NCBI RefSeq assembly: GCF_019749295.1
Contig: NZ_JACWFG010000003.1
Location: forward strand, 119,800-183,799
Direction of reading: 5' to 3'
From: Neobacillus niacini
GTDB lineage: Bacteria > Bacillota > Bacilli > Bacillales > Cytobacillaceae
Length of the DNA: 64,000 nucleotides
Positions 54,445 through 63,620 of this stretch are shown one piece after another. The notes under the pieces are model-generated. The model had not been told where the DNA came from. It made no database searches and was given only the letters and a program-made list of their open reading frames with translations. Within the stretch, counting starts at the first letter, position 1. Every line of letters starts with the position of its first letter. The position numbers and the translations under genes are program-made.

Positions 54445-54482
54445 AAAAAAAAAAAATCGTATGGATTAGAGATCCATACGAT
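54445..54482 (-). terminator. Intrinsic terminator of the spoIIA operon
   Basis: Perfect 11-base stem ATCGTATGGAT / ATCCATACGAT with a five-base loop, then twelve T on the minus strand. The sigF stop codon lies within it. Confidence 0.96.
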
Positions 54483-55224
54483 CCTTCATTTGCTGCAAAA
54501 TCTTCTTCTCAAGTCTTGAAACTTGTACCTGAGATATACCCAGTCTTACAGCTACTTCTGACTGTGTTTGGTCTTTATAATAACGTAAATAAACAATGAG
54601 CCGCTCACGTTCATCCAATTCTCGAATTGCCTCTTTCAAGGCAATTTTATCAAACCATTTGCCTTCGTTTCCATCATCTATTTGATCTAATAATGTAATA
54701 GGATCTCCATCATTTTCATAAACTGTTTCATGAATAGAAGATGGCGTCCGGCTAGCTTCCTGGGCAAGGATAACATCCTCCGGAGATAGCTGAAGATGCT
54801 CTGAAATTTCGTTAACAGTTGGAATTCTGCCATATGTCTTCGACAATTCATCCTTTGCCTTTCTAATTCGGTTGCCCATTTCCTTTAATGAACGGCTAAC
54901 CTTTACCGTCCCATCATCACGAATAAACCTTTGGATTTCACCAATAATCATTGGAACCGCATAGGTAGAAAACTTCACATCATAGGAAAGATCAAACTTA
55001 TCTACAGATTTCAGCAGTCCGATACATCCAATTTGGAAAAGATCATCTGGATCATATCCTCTGTTTAGAAACCGCTGGACAACCGACCAAACAAGACGCA
55101 TATTTTTTTCAGCAATATGATCTCTTGCTGCTTGGTCGCCATCTTGGCTTTTCTTAATAAGCTCTTTAACTTCATGGTCCTTTAAATACGTTTGCGCTTT
55201 ATCTTTTTTGACCTCCACATCCAT
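54466..55224 (-). CDS. sigF: Forespore sigma factor SigF
   Basis: First compartment-specific sigma factor of sporulation, also spoIIAC. It has 252 residues from the ATG at 55224, with AAGGAG eight bases upstream; a TTG two codons earlier is not used. Regions 2 (DPDDLFQIGCIGLLKSVDKFD, FSTYAVPMIIGEIQRFIRDDG), 3 and 4 (YYKDQTQSEVAVRLGISQVQVSRLEKKIL) are intact. It is held by SpoIIAB, whose gene is 12 bp upstream. Confidence 0.98.
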   Translation of the reverse strand: MDVEVKKDKAQTYLKDHEVKELIKKSQDGDQAARDHIAEKNMRLVWSVVQRFLNRGYDPDDLFQIGCIGLLKSVDKFDLSYDVKFSTYAVPMIIGEIQRFIRDDGTVKVSRSLKEMGNRIRKAKDELSKTYGRIPTVNEISEHLQLSPEDVILAQEASRTPSSIHETVYENDGDPITLLDQIDDGNEGKWFDKIALKEAIRELDERERLIVYLRYYKDQTQSEVAVRLGISQVQVSRLEKKILQQMKDRMDL

Positions 55225-55236
55225 TGGCAAGTCTCC

Positions 55237-55677
55237 TTAATTGCATAGCATTTTGCTTGTGTGTAAATGCTTTTTTAGTCTTACTTCGGTTCCTTTACCT
55301 GGCTGTGTGAGAACCTCAACCTCATCCATGAAATTTTCCATGATAGTGAATCCCATACCAGATCTTTCTAAATCTGGCTTCGTTGTAAATAATGGCTGTC
55401 GAGCTTCCTCCACATCTACAATACCCAGTCCGACATCTTTAATTGAAATATCCACTATGTTATCTTCAATGGTTACCTGGATAAAAACAATTCCATCAGG
55501 GTCATTTTCATAACCATGAATAATAGAATTGGTTACAGCTTCTGAAACAACTGTTTTGATTTCAGTCAGTTCATCCATTGTAGGGTCAAGCTGTGCTATA
55601 AAAGCAGCAACAGTAACACGGGCAAATGATTCATTTTGACTTAAAGCGCTGAATTGAAGATTCATTGAATTCTTCAT
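55237..55677 (-). CDS. spoIIAB: Anti-sigma-F factor and SpoIIAA kinase SpoIIAB
   Basis: A 146-residue GHKL-fold protein that binds sigma-F and phosphorylates SpoIIAA. ATP-site boxes are visible: [12 protein letters not shown] (N box), KDVGLGI (G1) and [10 protein letters not shown] (G2). The same length as B. subtilis. It starts 2 bp after spoIIAA ends. Confidence 0.98.
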   Translation of the reverse strand: MKNSMNLQFSALSQNESFARVTVAAFIAQLDPTMDELTEIKTVVSEAVTNSIIHGYENDPDGIVFIQVTIEDNIVDISIKDVGLGIVDVEEARQPLFTTKPDLERSGMGFTIMENFMDEVEVLTQPGKGTEVRLKKHLHTSKMLCN

Positions 55678-55679
55678 CT

Positions 55680-56030
55680 TTAGGCCACCCCCAATCTTTG
55701 CAATGCAAACTCTTCGGTCGGTTCAAGCTTTATGATTTTGAACATCCCCGACATATCGAATAATCGTTGTATTGCAGGGGAAATCGCACAAACGACCATT
55801 TCACCATGCACCTGCTTGATTTGCTTATACCGCCCTATAATGACACCTAACCCAGAGCTATCCATAAAAGAAAGCTGTTCTAGATTTAAAACTATATGAC
55901 GAATATCATTTTTTTCAATTGCATTCGAAGCTTGTTCGCGTAATTCGTCTGCTGTATGATGATCCAATTCACCGCTTATACGGAGTAATAAAACATCATG
56001 TTTTACTTCCATTTCAATGTTAAGACTCAC
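55680..56030 (-). CDS. spoIIAA: Anti-anti-sigma factor SpoIIAA
   Basis: A 116-residue STAS protein that frees sigma-F from SpoIIAB when unphosphorylated. The GTG at 56030 follows AAGGAGG and gives [10 protein letters not shown], like B. subtilis; 23 more open codons upstream are not used. Ser58 in [12 protein letters not shown] is the phosphorylation site. First gene of spoIIAA-AB-sigF, with a good sigma-H promoter directly upstream. Confidence 0.97.
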   Translation of the reverse strand: MSLNIEMEVKHDVLLLRISGELDHHTADELREQASNAIEKNDIRHIVLNLEQLSFMDSSGLGVIIGRYKQIKQVHGEMVVCAISPAIQRLFDMSGMFKIIKLEPTEEFALQRLGVA

Positions 56031-56065
56031 TATTCCTAGCCTCCTTAGTCTGGTATAGTGAGTCA

Positions 56066-56093
56066 ATTCGTTACTGTTAGAGCAATCTCCTTC
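56066..56093 (-). promoter_or_regulatory. Sigma-H promoter of the spoIIA operon
   Basis: On the minus strand GAAGGAGAT (56085-56093), 12 bp, AACGAAT (56066-56072). Both match the sigma-H consensus (RNAGGANWW, RNNGAAT). B. subtilis spoIIA is sigma-H and Spo0A controlled. Clear Spo0A boxes were not verified. Confidence 0.85.
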
Positions 56094-56159
56094 TCTCAAG
56101 ACAAAACTAGTTGTTATCTGCTAAAAATAGTTGGATTTCGACATACATTTTCAGGAATA

Positions 56160-57329
56160 CTATTTACCTGCTTTTGTAAACATTCCAAATGAACGTTTAT
56201 AAAGAGTCCACCAGCTTGCTTCTTTTACGTCGTTTTTCGCAACTAGTTCGCTTTCAAGAATTACTTTTCCATCCTTAACTAGTTTAATGGTCCCTACTTT
56301 ATCACCTTTATTAATTGGTGCATCTAGATTTTTATCCAGTGAGATTTTTTGTTTTACATCTTCAGTTTTCTCACCTTTTTTAGTAAGTAATGAAAGTGGC
56401 TCACTTGTTACTGCCTCAACTTTCTTTTCTTTTCCCTTACTAACATGGGCGCTGCCAATCACTTGATTTCGTTTGAACATTGGATGTGTTTGATACTGTG
56501 CGAACGCATAATTAAGCATTTTGGTTACTTGAGCATTTCTTTCTTTTGATGTCGGCGCACCAAAAACGACTGCTATTACGCGCATACCATCCTTTTGGGC
56601 AGTTGCAGTTAAACAATACTTGGCTTCACCTGTGAAGCCAGTCTTGAGACCATCTACTCCTGGGTAAAATCGAACTAATTTATTGGTATTCACCAGCCAG
56701 AATTTTTTATCTGTATTTTCTCGTAAATACGCTTCATATGTTCCTGTAAACTTTGTTATGTCTTCGTACTTCAATAGCTCCTTGGCCATGATTGCCATAT
56801 CATGCGCGGAACTATAGTGACCGCTTCCTGGAAGTCCTGTAGTATTTTTAAAAGTTGTATTCTTCAAGCCAAGTTCTTTTACTTTGTTATTCATCGTGTC
56901 AACAAAGGCTTCCTCTGATCCTGCAATTTTCTCTGCCATAGCTACTGATGCATCATTTCCAGAGCCAATTGCTATACCTTGAAGCATTTGCTTAACTGTC
57001 ATCTCTTCTCCTGGTTCAAGGAAGATTTGCGAACCACCCATCGAGGCAGCATACTCACTTGTGCGGACACTTTCATCCCATTTGAGTTTTCCTTGGTCAA
57101 TTGCTTCCATAATAAGCAGCATGGTCATGATTTTTGTCATACTTGCTGGCGGAAGCTCCTCATTACTATTTTTCTCATAAAGAATTTGACCAGTATCACG
57201 CTCAATAAGGATCGCGGACCTAACATTTTCTGTAATATCAGTACTTTGTTTTTCTTCAGCAGATACGGTTGGTATCCATATACTTGTTAATAACAAGACT
57301 ATTACTAGTAAAGAGATATATCGTTTCAT
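56160..57329 (-). CDS. dacF: Forespore D-alanyl-D-alanine carboxypeptidase DacF
   Basis: Serine carboxypeptidase acting with DacB on cortex cross-linking. It has 389 residues from the ATG at 57329, equal to B. subtilis; GGAGG is nine bases upstream, and another ATG two codons earlier is too near. A signal peptide (1-25), Ser63-x-x-Lys66 in PASMTKIM, SGN in GSGNDAS and KTG in GLKTGFTGEA are present. It precedes spoIIAA without a terminator, so its transcript can run into spoIIA, as known in B. subtilis. Confidence 0.96.
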   Translation of the reverse strand: MKRYISLLVIVLLLTSIWIPTVSAEEKQSTDITENVRSAILIERDTGQILYEKNSNEELPPASMTKIMTMLLIMEAIDQGKLKWDESVRTSEYAASMGGSQIFLEPGEEMTVKQMLQGIAIGSGNDASVAMAEKIAGSEEAFVDTMNNKVKELGLKNTTFKNTTGLPGSGHYSSAHDMAIMAKELLKYEDITKFTGTYEAYLRENTDKKFWLVNTNKLVRFYPGVDGLKTGFTGEAKYCLTATAQKDGMRVIAVVFGAPTSKERNAQVTKMLNYAFAQYQTHPMFKRNQVIGSAHVSKGKEKKVEAVTSEPLSLLTKKGEKTEDVKQKISLDKNLDAPINKGDKVGTIKLVKDGKVILESELVAKNDVKEASWWTLYKRSFGMFTKAGK

Positions 57330-57360
57330 TCGCATAACCCTCCATTCTTTATATAGATTC

Positions 57361-57390
57361 CATTTTTTCCAATTTCAATAACTTTATACA
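57361..57390 (-). promoter_or_regulatory. Sigma-F promoter of dacF
   Basis: On the minus strand TGTATA (57385-57390), 14 bp, GGAAAAAATG (57361-57370). The -10 fits the sigma-F pattern GGNNANANTR completely. It lies about 35 bp before dacF. Confidence 0.8.
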
Positions 57391-57404
57391 ATATTTTCCT
57401 GTCA

Positions 57405-57441
57405 ATAAAATAAAAAAAGCCCAGGAAGTTTTCCCTGGACT
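57405..57441 (-). terminator. Intrinsic terminator of drm-pupG-pdp
   Basis: Eight-base stem AGCCCAGG / CCTGGACT with one G-T pair and an eight-base loop, then TTTTTTTATTTT on the minus strand. Confidence 0.9.
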
Positions 57442-57456
57442 GTCATTACTATCTTT

Positions 57457-58761
57457 TTATTGTGTTATTTCTTCATGAATGAGGGTTGGTGCCTCTACTT
57501 TTTCTGAAGAAAGGATGATATTTTCATAAAGCATTGCTTTTACTTCACTTACATCCTCAAAATTACTATAAATCGTTACTAACGATTCACCTTTTTTCAC
57601 TTGATCTCCGATCTTCTTTCTTAAAACAAGCCCTACAGCTAAATCAATTACGGACTCTTTTGTCGCTCTTCCTGCTCCTAGTTTCATTGCAGCTGTTCCA
57701 ACTTCATCGGCAACTATTTCAGAAACATAACCGTCTTCTTTTGCTTCCAGCTCGAAAGTGAATTGAGCTTGCGGCATTTTAGATGGATCATCAACAATCG
57801 AAGCATCCCCGCCTTGAGAGCTTAGGAAGACCTTAAACTTTTCAAGTGCAGATCCATCTTTAATAACCTTTTCAAGCATTGTGCGTGCTTCTGTTAAAGA
57901 ACTAGCCTTTTCTGCTAAGTAAACCATGTGACTGCCAAGTGTTAAGCAAAGCTCTGTTAAGTCCTCAGGACCTTCACCTTTTAAGGTATCAATCGCTTCC
58001 TTCACTTCAAGTGCATTTCCGATTGCAAACCCGAGCGGCTGACTCATGTCAGAAATAACAGCCATTGTTCGTCTTCCAACATTGTTTCCGATACCTACCA
58101 TTGCTTTAGCCAGTTCTCTAGAGTCATCAATCGTCTTCATGAAGGCACCTGCACCGGTTTTTACATCCAAAACAATTGCATCAGCACCAGCAGCGATTTT
58201 TTTGCTCATGATAGAGCCGGCAATTAGCGGGATACTATTAACCGTTGCTGTTACATCTCTTAATGCATATAACTTTTTATCAGCAGGTGTTAAGTTGCCA
58301 CTTTGTCCAATAACCGCAATTTTATTTTTATTAACTAAATCAATAAACTCCTCGTTCTCGATTTCAACGTGGAAACCTTTTACTGCTTCTAATTTATCAA
58401 TCGTACCGCCCGTATGTCCTAAGCCGCGTCCTGACATTTTTGCAACTGGAACACCTAGTGCCGCAACAAGCGGTCCAAGGACTAGTGTTGTTGTATCGCC
58501 TACTCCGCCTGTTGAATGCTTATCAACTTTAATGCCTTCAATTTGTGATAAATCAATTTGATCGCCTGATTCAACCATGGCCATAGTTAAATCTGCTCTT
58601 TCTTTTTCTGTCATGCCTTGGAAAAATATTGCCATAGTTAAAGCACTAACCTGATAATCTGGGATGGAACCATCTGTGTATCCATTGATAATAAATTTTA
58701 TTTCTTCGGTAGTTAGTTCTTGCCCATCTCTTTTTTTCTCAATTAAATCAACCATTCTCAT
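57457..58761 (-). CDS. pdp: Pyrimidine-nucleoside phosphorylase
   Basis: Splits uridine and thymidine with phosphate into base plus pentose 1-phosphate. It has 434 residues from the ATG at 58761 (GTGGTGA upstream). The family signature [18 protein letters not shown] is at about 110-127, preceded by the phosphate-binding KHSTGGVGD. It follows pupG by 22 bp. In B. subtilis pdp lies with dra-nupC, so its place here beside drm-pupG is a different arrangement. Confidence 0.95.
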   Translation of the reverse strand: MRMVDLIEKKRDGQELTTEEIKFIINGYTDGSIPDYQVSALTMAIFFQGMTEKERADLTMAMVESGDQIDLSQIEGIKVDKHSTGGVGDTTTLVLGPLVAALGVPVAKMSGRGLGHTGGTIDKLEAVKGFHVEIENEEFIDLVNKNKIAVIGQSGNLTPADKKLYALRDVTATVNSIPLIAGSIMSKKIAAGADAIVLDVKTGAGAFMKTIDDSRELAKAMVGIGNNVGRRTMAVISDMSQPLGFAIGNALEVKEAIDTLKGEGPEDLTELCLTLGSHMVYLAEKASSLTEARTMLEKVIKDGSALEKFKVFLSSQGGDASIVDDPSKMPQAQFTFELEAKEDGYVSEIVADEVGTAAMKLGAGRATKESVIDLAVGLVLRKKIGDQVKKGESLVTIYSNFEDVSEVKAMLYENIILSSEKVEAPTLIHEEITQ

Positions 58762-58783
58762 ATAAATCACCACTTCTTTAAGA

Positions 58784-59605
58784 TTATTTTGCTATGTTTT
58801 TAACGATCTCTTTTATATATAATAAAAAGTTTGCTTTCACTTTTTCGGTTGTTTCAATTACTTCATCATGAGTTAAAGGTTGATCAAGAATTCCTGCTGC
58901 CATATTTGATATGCAGGAAATTCCTAATACCTTCATCCCGCTATGGCGGGCAACAATAACTTCAGGTACAGTTGACATCCCTACCGCATCTCCGCCAAGA
59001 GTTCTAACCAATCTAACTTCCGCTGGAGTCTCGTACACTGGTCCTGGATTACCAAAATAAACGCCTTCTTTAACATTCAAGTTAATTTGAGAGGCAATTT
59101 CTTTCGCCACGGCACGTAATTCTTTTGAATACGCTTCTGACATATCTGGGAAACGAGCTCCTAGTTTAGAATCATTCGGACCTATTAATGGATTGGTACC
59201 CATAAAATTAATATGATCGGTAATAATCATTAAATCTCCTGCTTCAAAGCTTTCATTTACTCCGCCGGCTGCATTTGTCACAATCAGCATATCTACACCA
59301 AGTTCCTTCATTACGCGGACCGGAAAGGTTACTTTATCCATGCCATAGCCTTCATAGAAGTGGAACCTGCCTTGCATTGCCACCACTTCAACTCCATTTA
59401 ATACACCAAAAACGAGCTGTCCGGCATGACCTTCAACAGTTGAAATCGGGAAATCAGGTATTTCGTTATATGGTATTTTGACTGGATTTTCAATTTCATC
59501 TGCTAACACCCCAAGTCCTGAACCTAAGATTAGACCTACTCTTGGTGTGTTTGAGTACTTTTCCTTTAAAAATCTTGCAGCATTTTGAATTTTTTCTAGA
59601 TTCAT
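58784..59605 (-). CDS. pupG: Purine-nucleoside phosphorylase (trimeric type)
   Basis: Phosphorolysis of guanosine and inosine-type nucleosides to base plus (deoxy)ribose 1-phosphate. It has 273 residues from the ATG at 59605, with AAGGGG seven bases upstream. Visible sites are GSGLG (phosphate), RFHFYEG, VTNAAGG and GMSTVPE. It lies between drm and pdp in one operon; Drm then converts the pentose 1-phosphates to 5-phosphates. Confidence 0.95.
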   Translation of the reverse strand: MNLEKIQNAARFLKEKYSNTPRVGLILGSGLGVLADEIENPVKIPYNEIPDFPISTVEGHAGQLVFGVLNGVEVVAMQGRFHFYEGYGMDKVTFPVRVMKELGVDMLIVTNAAGGVNESFEAGDLMIITDHINFMGTNPLIGPNDSKLGARFPDMSEAYSKELRAVAKEIASQINLNVKEGVYFGNPGPVYETPAEVRLVRTLGGDAVGMSTVPEVIVARHSGMKVLGISCISNMAAGILDQPLTHDEVIETTEKVKANFLLYIKEIVKNIAK

Positions 59606-59617
59606 TTTCATACCCCT

Positions 59618-60802
59618 TTAGTTTATTTCTTGTAAGAAGCTTTTTCCGAAATTCGGCATTTTCACCTTGAAGTTATCTGCAACGGTTGCACCAATGTCAG
59701 CAAAGGTTTCACGAATAGGAAGTTCTTTGCCTTCTGTCATTTTCTTTGAATATACAATTAATGGTACATATTCACGTGTATGATCAGTTCCTGGTGCAAC
59801 CGGATCATTTCCGTGGTCCGCTGTAATGATTAACAAATCATCCTCTTTTAATTTGGCAAACACTTCCGGAAGGCGGGCATCATATTCTTCAAGAGCTTTT
59901 CCATAGCCTTCTGGATCGCGGCGATGTCCAAATAGTGCATCAAAATCAACTAAATTTAGGAAGCTCATCCCCGTAAAATCCATATCCAGTGTTTGTACCA
60001 GCTTATCCATACCATCCATATTTGAAATGGTTCTTAGAGACTGGGTAACTCCTTCCCCGTCATAGATATCTGATATTTTTCCAATCGCAATTACATCTAA
60101 ACCAGCATCTTTCATTTCATTCATAACCGTTCTATCAAATGGTTTTAAGGCGTAGTCATGACGATTAGCTGTTCTTTTAAAATTGCCTGGTTCACCTAAA
60201 AATGGACGAGCAATAACTCGGCCGACCATGTATTTTTCATCGAGGGTTAACTCGCGTGCGATTTTACATATTTTATATTGCTCTTCAATTGGAACAATTT
60301 CTTCATGTGCTGCAATTTGCAGGACTGAATCTGCAGAGGTGTAGACAATTAATGCTCCTGTTTTCATATGCTCTTCCCCAAGTTCATCGAGGATTTCCGT
60401 TCCACTGGCAGGCTTATTGCCTATAATCTTTCTTCCTGAACGTTCTTCTAATTCTGAAAGAAGCTCATCAGGGAAGCCATCTGGAAATACTCGGAAAGGT
60501 GTTTGGATATTCAACCCCATAATCTCCCAGTGACCTGTCATGGTGTCCTTTCCATTGGATGCTTCCATCATTTTAGTATAGTACGCCAATGGTTTTTCAG
60601 CTTTTTCAATCCCCTTAATTTGACGAATATTGCTTAACCCTAAATTTCCCATATTTGGCATAGTTAGACCGTTCATTCTTTCTGCAATATGTCCAAGGGT
60701 ATCCGCACCTTTATCACCAAACTTTTCTGCATCCGGTGATTCACCAATCCCAACAGAGTCCATTACAATTAAAAATATTCGTTTATATGTATTTAATGCC
60801 AT
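59618..60802 (-). CDS. drm: Phosphopentomutase
   Basis: Interconverts ribose or deoxyribose 1-phosphate and 5-phosphate. It has 394 residues, as in B. subtilis. Alkaline-phosphatase-fold metal residues are visible in [13 protein letters not shown], and ITADHGNDP, with the conserved Thr in [17 protein letters not shown] stands upstream of the ATG, and a TGTAA-N7-TTACA palindrome lies just before it. First gene of drm-pupG-pdp. Confidence 0.96.
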   Translation of the reverse strand: MALNTYKRIFLIVMDSVGIGESPDAEKFGDKGADTLGHIAERMNGLTMPNMGNLGLSNIRQIKGIEKAEKPLAYYTKMMEASNGKDTMTGHWEIMGLNIQTPFRVFPDGFPDELLSELEERSGRKIIGNKPASGTEILDELGEEHMKTGALIVYTSADSVLQIAAHEEIVPIEEQYKICKIARELTLDEKYMVGRVIARPFLGEPGNFKRTANRHDYALKPFDRTVMNEMKDAGLDVIAIGKISDIYDGEGVTQSLRTISNMDGMDKLVQTLDMDFTGMSFLNLVDFDALFGHRRDPEGYGKALEEYDARLPEVFAKLKEDDLLIITADHGNDPVAPGTDHTREYVPLIVYSKKMTEGKELPIRETFADIGATVADNFKVKMPNFGKSFLQEIN

Positions 60803-60820
60803 TCCAGAATTCCTCCTTTT

Positions 60821-60837
60821 TGTAAAAAAACTTTACA
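60821..60837. promoter_or_regulatory. TnrA/GlnR-type palindrome before drm
   Basis: TGTAAAAAAACTTTACA matches TGTNA-N7-TNACA exactly, the consensus for TnrA and GlnR. It lies directly upstream of the drm ribosome site. It may equally be a small hairpin in an AT-rich leader; chance occurrence is possible. Confidence 0.35.
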
Positions 60838-60899
60838 AATCATATAAAAATAGATTGCCCTTATTAAAATTGGATTATTTACGCTTTTGAAAATCTAAC

Positions 60900-60942
60900 G
60901 TCAGAAGTCTGACCTCTATATTTTACTAAACTCTAGTAAAAT
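60900..60942. promoter_or_regulatory. Two perfect palindromes in the xerD-drm region
   Basis: GTCAGA AG TCTGAC (60900-60913) and ATTTTACTA / TAGTAAAAT (60920-60928, 60934-60942). They lie 100-140 bp before drm and below the xerD terminator, where the drm promoter must be. They are candidate operators for nucleoside control, but no known consensus was recognised. Confidence 0.4.
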
Positions 60943-60944
60943 TA

Positions 60945-60978
60945 CAAGAAAAAGCTGCCAATAAATATGACAGCTTTT
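60945..60978 (-). terminator. Terminator of yqzK-xerD
   Basis: Ten-base stem AAAAGCTGCC / GACAGCTTTT with one G-T pair and a nine-base loop, then TCTTG on the minus strand. The T run is short. Confidence 0.7.
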
Positions 60979-61015
60979 CGACTTTTTATTATAATGTTAT
61001 GAAACTAGTTGCTTA

Positions 61016-61906
61016 TTAAGCTCTTGGGTGGAATTTACTATAGACATCCTTTAACCTAGTTTTCGATAATTGAGTATAAATTTGCGTAGTGGATATATCA
61101 GCATGTCCAAGCATTTCTTGGACTGCTTTTAAATCGGCACCATTTTGTAATAGATGTGTGGCAAATGAATGTCGAAGTGTATGTGGTGTTAAATCATTCT
61201 CAATGCCTGCTTCTTTAGCTAGTTTTTTTAAGATTTTCCAAAAGCCTTGTCGTGTTAATCTCTTTCCTTGGTGATTTAAGAATAATGAATAATCCTGATA
61301 TTTCGAAATAAAATGGGGTCTTCCATGCTCCAGGTAACGTTTTAACGCTTCTGCCGCTGGTCCTCCAATGGGAATGATTCGCTCTTTATCGCTTTTACCA
61401 ATGATGGTGACGAAGCCCATCGTTAAATTCACATGAGCCACATCCATTTGAATAAGCTCACTGACACGTATTCCAGTAGCATAGAGAATTTCCAGCATAG
61501 CCTTGTCCCTCAAAGCAAAATGTTCATGCCCATGAGGTATTTCTAACAGTTTTTCTACTTCCTGTAAGCTTAATATCTTCGGAATTGATCTTTCTGATTT
61601 AGGAATTTCGATAAGAACTGATGGGTCTTGATTCGTGGTCTGATTCCGTAATAGAAATTGGTGGAAAGCGCGAATTGAAGCTATATGCCTCGCCAAAGTT
61701 TTTGCTGATTTCCCTTGTTCCTTTAAAAAGGTAAGGAAATGGACAATATGAACCCGCTGTACTTGATTTAATGTTTCAATTCCTTCAACGTTTTTTAGGT
61801 AGTGAAGATACGTTTTTAAATCTCGTTCGTAAGACAACAGCGTATTCTTCGCTAACCTTTTTTCTACGAGTAAAAACTGCATAAATTTTTTTAAATGATC
61901 ATTCAT
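61016..61906 (-). CDS. xerD: Tyrosine recombinase XerD
   Basis: Resolves chromosome dimers at dif with CodV/XerC. It has 296 residues, as in B. subtilis (ripX). The N-terminal core-binding domain (about 1-90) is followed by the catalytic domain with Arg in ATGIRVSEL, Lys in IGKSDKERIIPI, HxxR in LTPHTLRHSFATH, His in LGHADIS and the nucleophile Tyr in STTQIYTQ. It follows yqzK by 6 bp, below fur. Confidence 0.96.
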   Translation of the reverse strand: MNDHLKKFMQFLLVEKRLAKNTLLSYERDLKTYLHYLKNVEGIETLNQVQRVHIVHFLTFLKEQGKSAKTLARHIASIRAFHQFLLRNQTTNQDPSVLIEIPKSERSIPKILSLQEVEKLLEIPHGHEHFALRDKAMLEILYATGIRVSELIQMDVAHVNLTMGFVTIIGKSDKERIIPIGGPAAEALKRYLEHGRPHFISKYQDYSLFLNHQGKRLTRQGFWKILKKLAKEAGIENDLTPHTLRHSFATHLLQNGADLKAVQEMLGHADISTTQIYTQLSKTRLKDVYSKFHPRA

Positions 61907-61912
61907 TGAATA

Positions 61913-62140
61913 CTACTCCCCATTTAAGTAAAACAAAATCAGCCGATCCAGCCAGACAGGGTTCTCATCTTTATTTAATGTGGAAACCTTTAAGGCAGAG
62001 CCTTCTGGTGAATCATAGCGATGATAATTTTGGTACTCCTCATTTACCCACATAATACCATAATAAAAGAGTATTGTGCATCCGGTGAATATTATAAAAA
62101 CCTTTAAGGTTTGTAGTACTACTTTAATAAAAGAGAACAT
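61913..62140 (-). CDS. yqzK: YqzK-like small membrane protein (DUF4227)
   Basis: A 75-residue protein with one membrane helix (about 10-30) followed by a soluble tail with the YHRYDSPEGSALKV motif. The ATG at 62140 has GGGGGAAG upstream. It is conserved between fur and xerD in Bacillus. Function unknown. Confidence 0.82.
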   Translation of the reverse strand: MFSFIKVVLQTLKVFIIFTGCTILFYYGIMWVNEEYQNYHRYDSPEGSALKVSTLNKDENPVWLDRLILFYLNGE

Positions 62141-62266
62141 TATATCTTCCCCCAAACAGTTCGCCTAGTAAAAGATATGCCAATTTGTCCATCTTTTATA
62201 CCTAATAGTCACTATTTTGGCAGAATTAATTTCTGCGAGAGTTGTGCAAAAAGAATTTATAGACAG

Positions 62267-62293
62267 AAAAAAAGTCCTTTTTTAAGAAAGGAC
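62267..62293 (-). terminator. Intrinsic terminator of fur
   Basis: Seven-base stem GTCCTTT / AAAGGAC with a six-base loop, then seven T on the minus strand. Confidence 0.9.
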
Positions 62294-62302
62294 CTTGTGT
62301 TA

Positions 62303-62767
62303 TTATTCGGCATTTTCCTCAGTTTTCCCTTTATCTTGGCAGCGATAGCAAATACCATGGAATGTGAGGCGATGGTCTTTAATTTTAAAGTTCCACCTGC
62401 GTTCTACGATGGCTTCCACATCTTCAAGAAGATCTTCTTGAATTTCATCAACTGCTCCACATTCAATGCAAACGAGGTGATGATGGAAATGTGCTGCTCC
62501 TTCTTGGCGGAGGTCATAACGCGAGACTCCGTCACCAAAGTTGATTTTATCAACAATCTTTAATTCAGTTAGTAATTCAAGTGTACGATATACCGTTGCT
62601 AAACCGATTTCAGGCGATTTTTCTTTAACGAGGAGGTATACATCTTCTGCACTTAAATGATCCTCTTCATGCTCTAACAATACTCGAACGGTTGCTTCAC
62701 GTTGAGGTGTTAGCTTATAACTTGATGAATGCAAATGCTTTTTAATTCTCTCAATTCTAGTTTCCAT
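62303..62767 (-). CDS. fur: Ferric uptake regulator Fur
   Basis: Fe2+-dependent repressor of iron uptake genes. It has 154 residues: an N-terminal winged helix (KLTPQREATVRVL, GLATVYRTLELLTEL as the recognition helix) and a dimerisation domain with the His-rich AAHFHHHLVC metal site. Cys100/Cys103 and Cys140/Cys143 form the structural zinc site. The RFamily context next to xerD and the recognition helix favour Fur over PerR or Zur. It has its own sigma-A promoter with candidate PerR boxes. Confidence 0.92.
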   Translation of the reverse strand: METRIERIKKHLHSSSYKLTPQREATVRVLLEHEEDHLSAEDVYLLVKEKSPEIGLATVYRTLELLTELKIVDKINFGDGVSRYDLRQEGAAHFHHHLVCIECGAVDEIQEDLLEDVEAIVERRWNFKIKDHRLTFHGICYRCQDKGKTEENAE

Positions 62768-62799
62768 CCCGAAGTCCCTCCCTCGCCGCTGCTATTCTC

Positions 62800-62827
62800 A
62801 TTATAACAGATGAGAAAGAGGTGTCAA
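62800..62827 (-). promoter_or_regulatory. Sigma-A promoter of fur
   Basis: On the minus strand TTGACA (62822-62827), 16 bp, TATAAT (62800-62805), both perfect, with an extended -10 TG. It lies about 35 bp before the fur start. Confidence 0.9.
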
Positions 62828-62828
62828 A

Positions 62829-62843
62829 ATAAAATTATTATAA
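62829..62843. promoter_or_regulatory. Candidate PerR box next to the fur -35
   Basis: On the minus strand TTATAATAATTTTAT agrees with the PerR consensus TTATAATNATTATAA at all but two positions. It directly abuts the -35. B. subtilis fur is under PerR control. Confidence 0.55.
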
Positions 62844-62868
62844 ACAAGATATTATATTTTATATTAAG

Positions 62869-62883
62869 TGATAATAATTATAA
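62869..62883. promoter_or_regulatory. Second candidate PerR/Fur box upstream of fur
   Basis: TGATAATAATTATAA differs from the PerR consensus at one position and from the Fur 7-1-7 box TGATAATNATTATCA at two. It overlaps the spoIIM stop codon, about 80 bp before the fur transcription start. Confidence 0.5.
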
Positions 62884-63522
62884 ATTGAGTGTGCCCATCA
62901 TGGTTTTCATCAGCCATGGTGAAACGTAAGCCTCCACTCCTGAAGCAGCAGAGATAAGAACTACAGCAGCTACGAAGGTGAGAATATAGTTTTTAAAGAA
63001 TGGTAATATCGGCTGCCCATACGTTTTAAAAAATTGTTTTTTTATCATTCTCAATGAGAATATAACGGATAAAGCAGCCATTAGAATGAAAACGGGAATG
63101 ATAATCAAATTTTGTGGCAGAATTGACACAAATGCGAGTAAAAATCCCTTCAGCCCCAATTGACTTACTAGGAAACCAACTGTAAATCCTACCACCAATC
63201 CTTTGATAAATAATAGAATGAGAATAACAGGCAGTCCGATAATTGATATTCCCAGGATCCAAATGAGTCCAATGAACTTACTGTTATGAAGAAAGCTTTG
63301 AGCAAATAAGTCATTATTTTCTGCGACTTTTCCATTTAGAATTTGTCCAAAGAATTGTGATAAATAATAAAATAAATCTTCCTTTTGGGTGATGCTCATG
63401 CTATTCACAACAATTGCCCCAAAAATTACACCCATTAAAAATAATATAACAATAAATAAAAAAATTGAGGAATGCTCACGGAAATAACTAGCGGCATCGT
63501 TCTGGTACAATCGTTTCTTCAT
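62878..63522 (-). CDS. spoIIM: Stage II sporulation protein M
   Basis: Membrane component of the SpoIIDMP complex that drives engulfment. It has 214 residues, the same as B. subtilis, and five membrane helices (first at about 20-40, then from 75 on). It recruits the hydrolases SpoIID and SpoIIP, which are not in this window. GGAGGGACTGCAG precedes the ATG. Monocistronic with a sigma-E promoter. Confidence 0.96.
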   Translation of the reverse strand: MKKRLYQNDAASYFREHSSIFLFIVILFLMGVIFGAIVVNSMSITQKEDLFYYLSQFFGQILNGKVAENNDLFAQSFLHNSKFIGLIWILGISIIGLPVILILLFIKGLVVGFTVGFLVSQLGLKGFLLAFVSILPQNLIIIPVFILMAALSVIFSLRMIKKQFFKTYGQPILPFFKNYILTFVAAVVLISAASGVEAYVSPWLMKTMMGTLNL

Positions 63523-63558
63523 CTGCAGTCCCTCCTATTTCTCCTAATCAGTTATTAC

Positions 63559-63587
63559 ATTTTATGCCTCTCTATTATTTCTATGAC
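63559..63587 (-). promoter_or_regulatory. Sigma-E promoter of spoIIM
   Basis: On the minus strand GTCATAG (63581-63587), 14 bp, CATAAAAT (63559-63566). It is nearly identical to the dacB promoter in -35, spacing and -10. spoIIM is a sigma-E gene in B. subtilis. Confidence 0.82.
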
Positions 63588-63620
63588 GACATTTTAATAG
63601 ATTTTCATTTTTGCGAGTCA

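Noticed and set aside
58046..58561. 171-codon open frame on the plus strand opposite pdp
   Set aside because: Shadow of pdp; no Shine-Dalgarno and a Ser/Pro/Ala-rich product typical of antisense frames.
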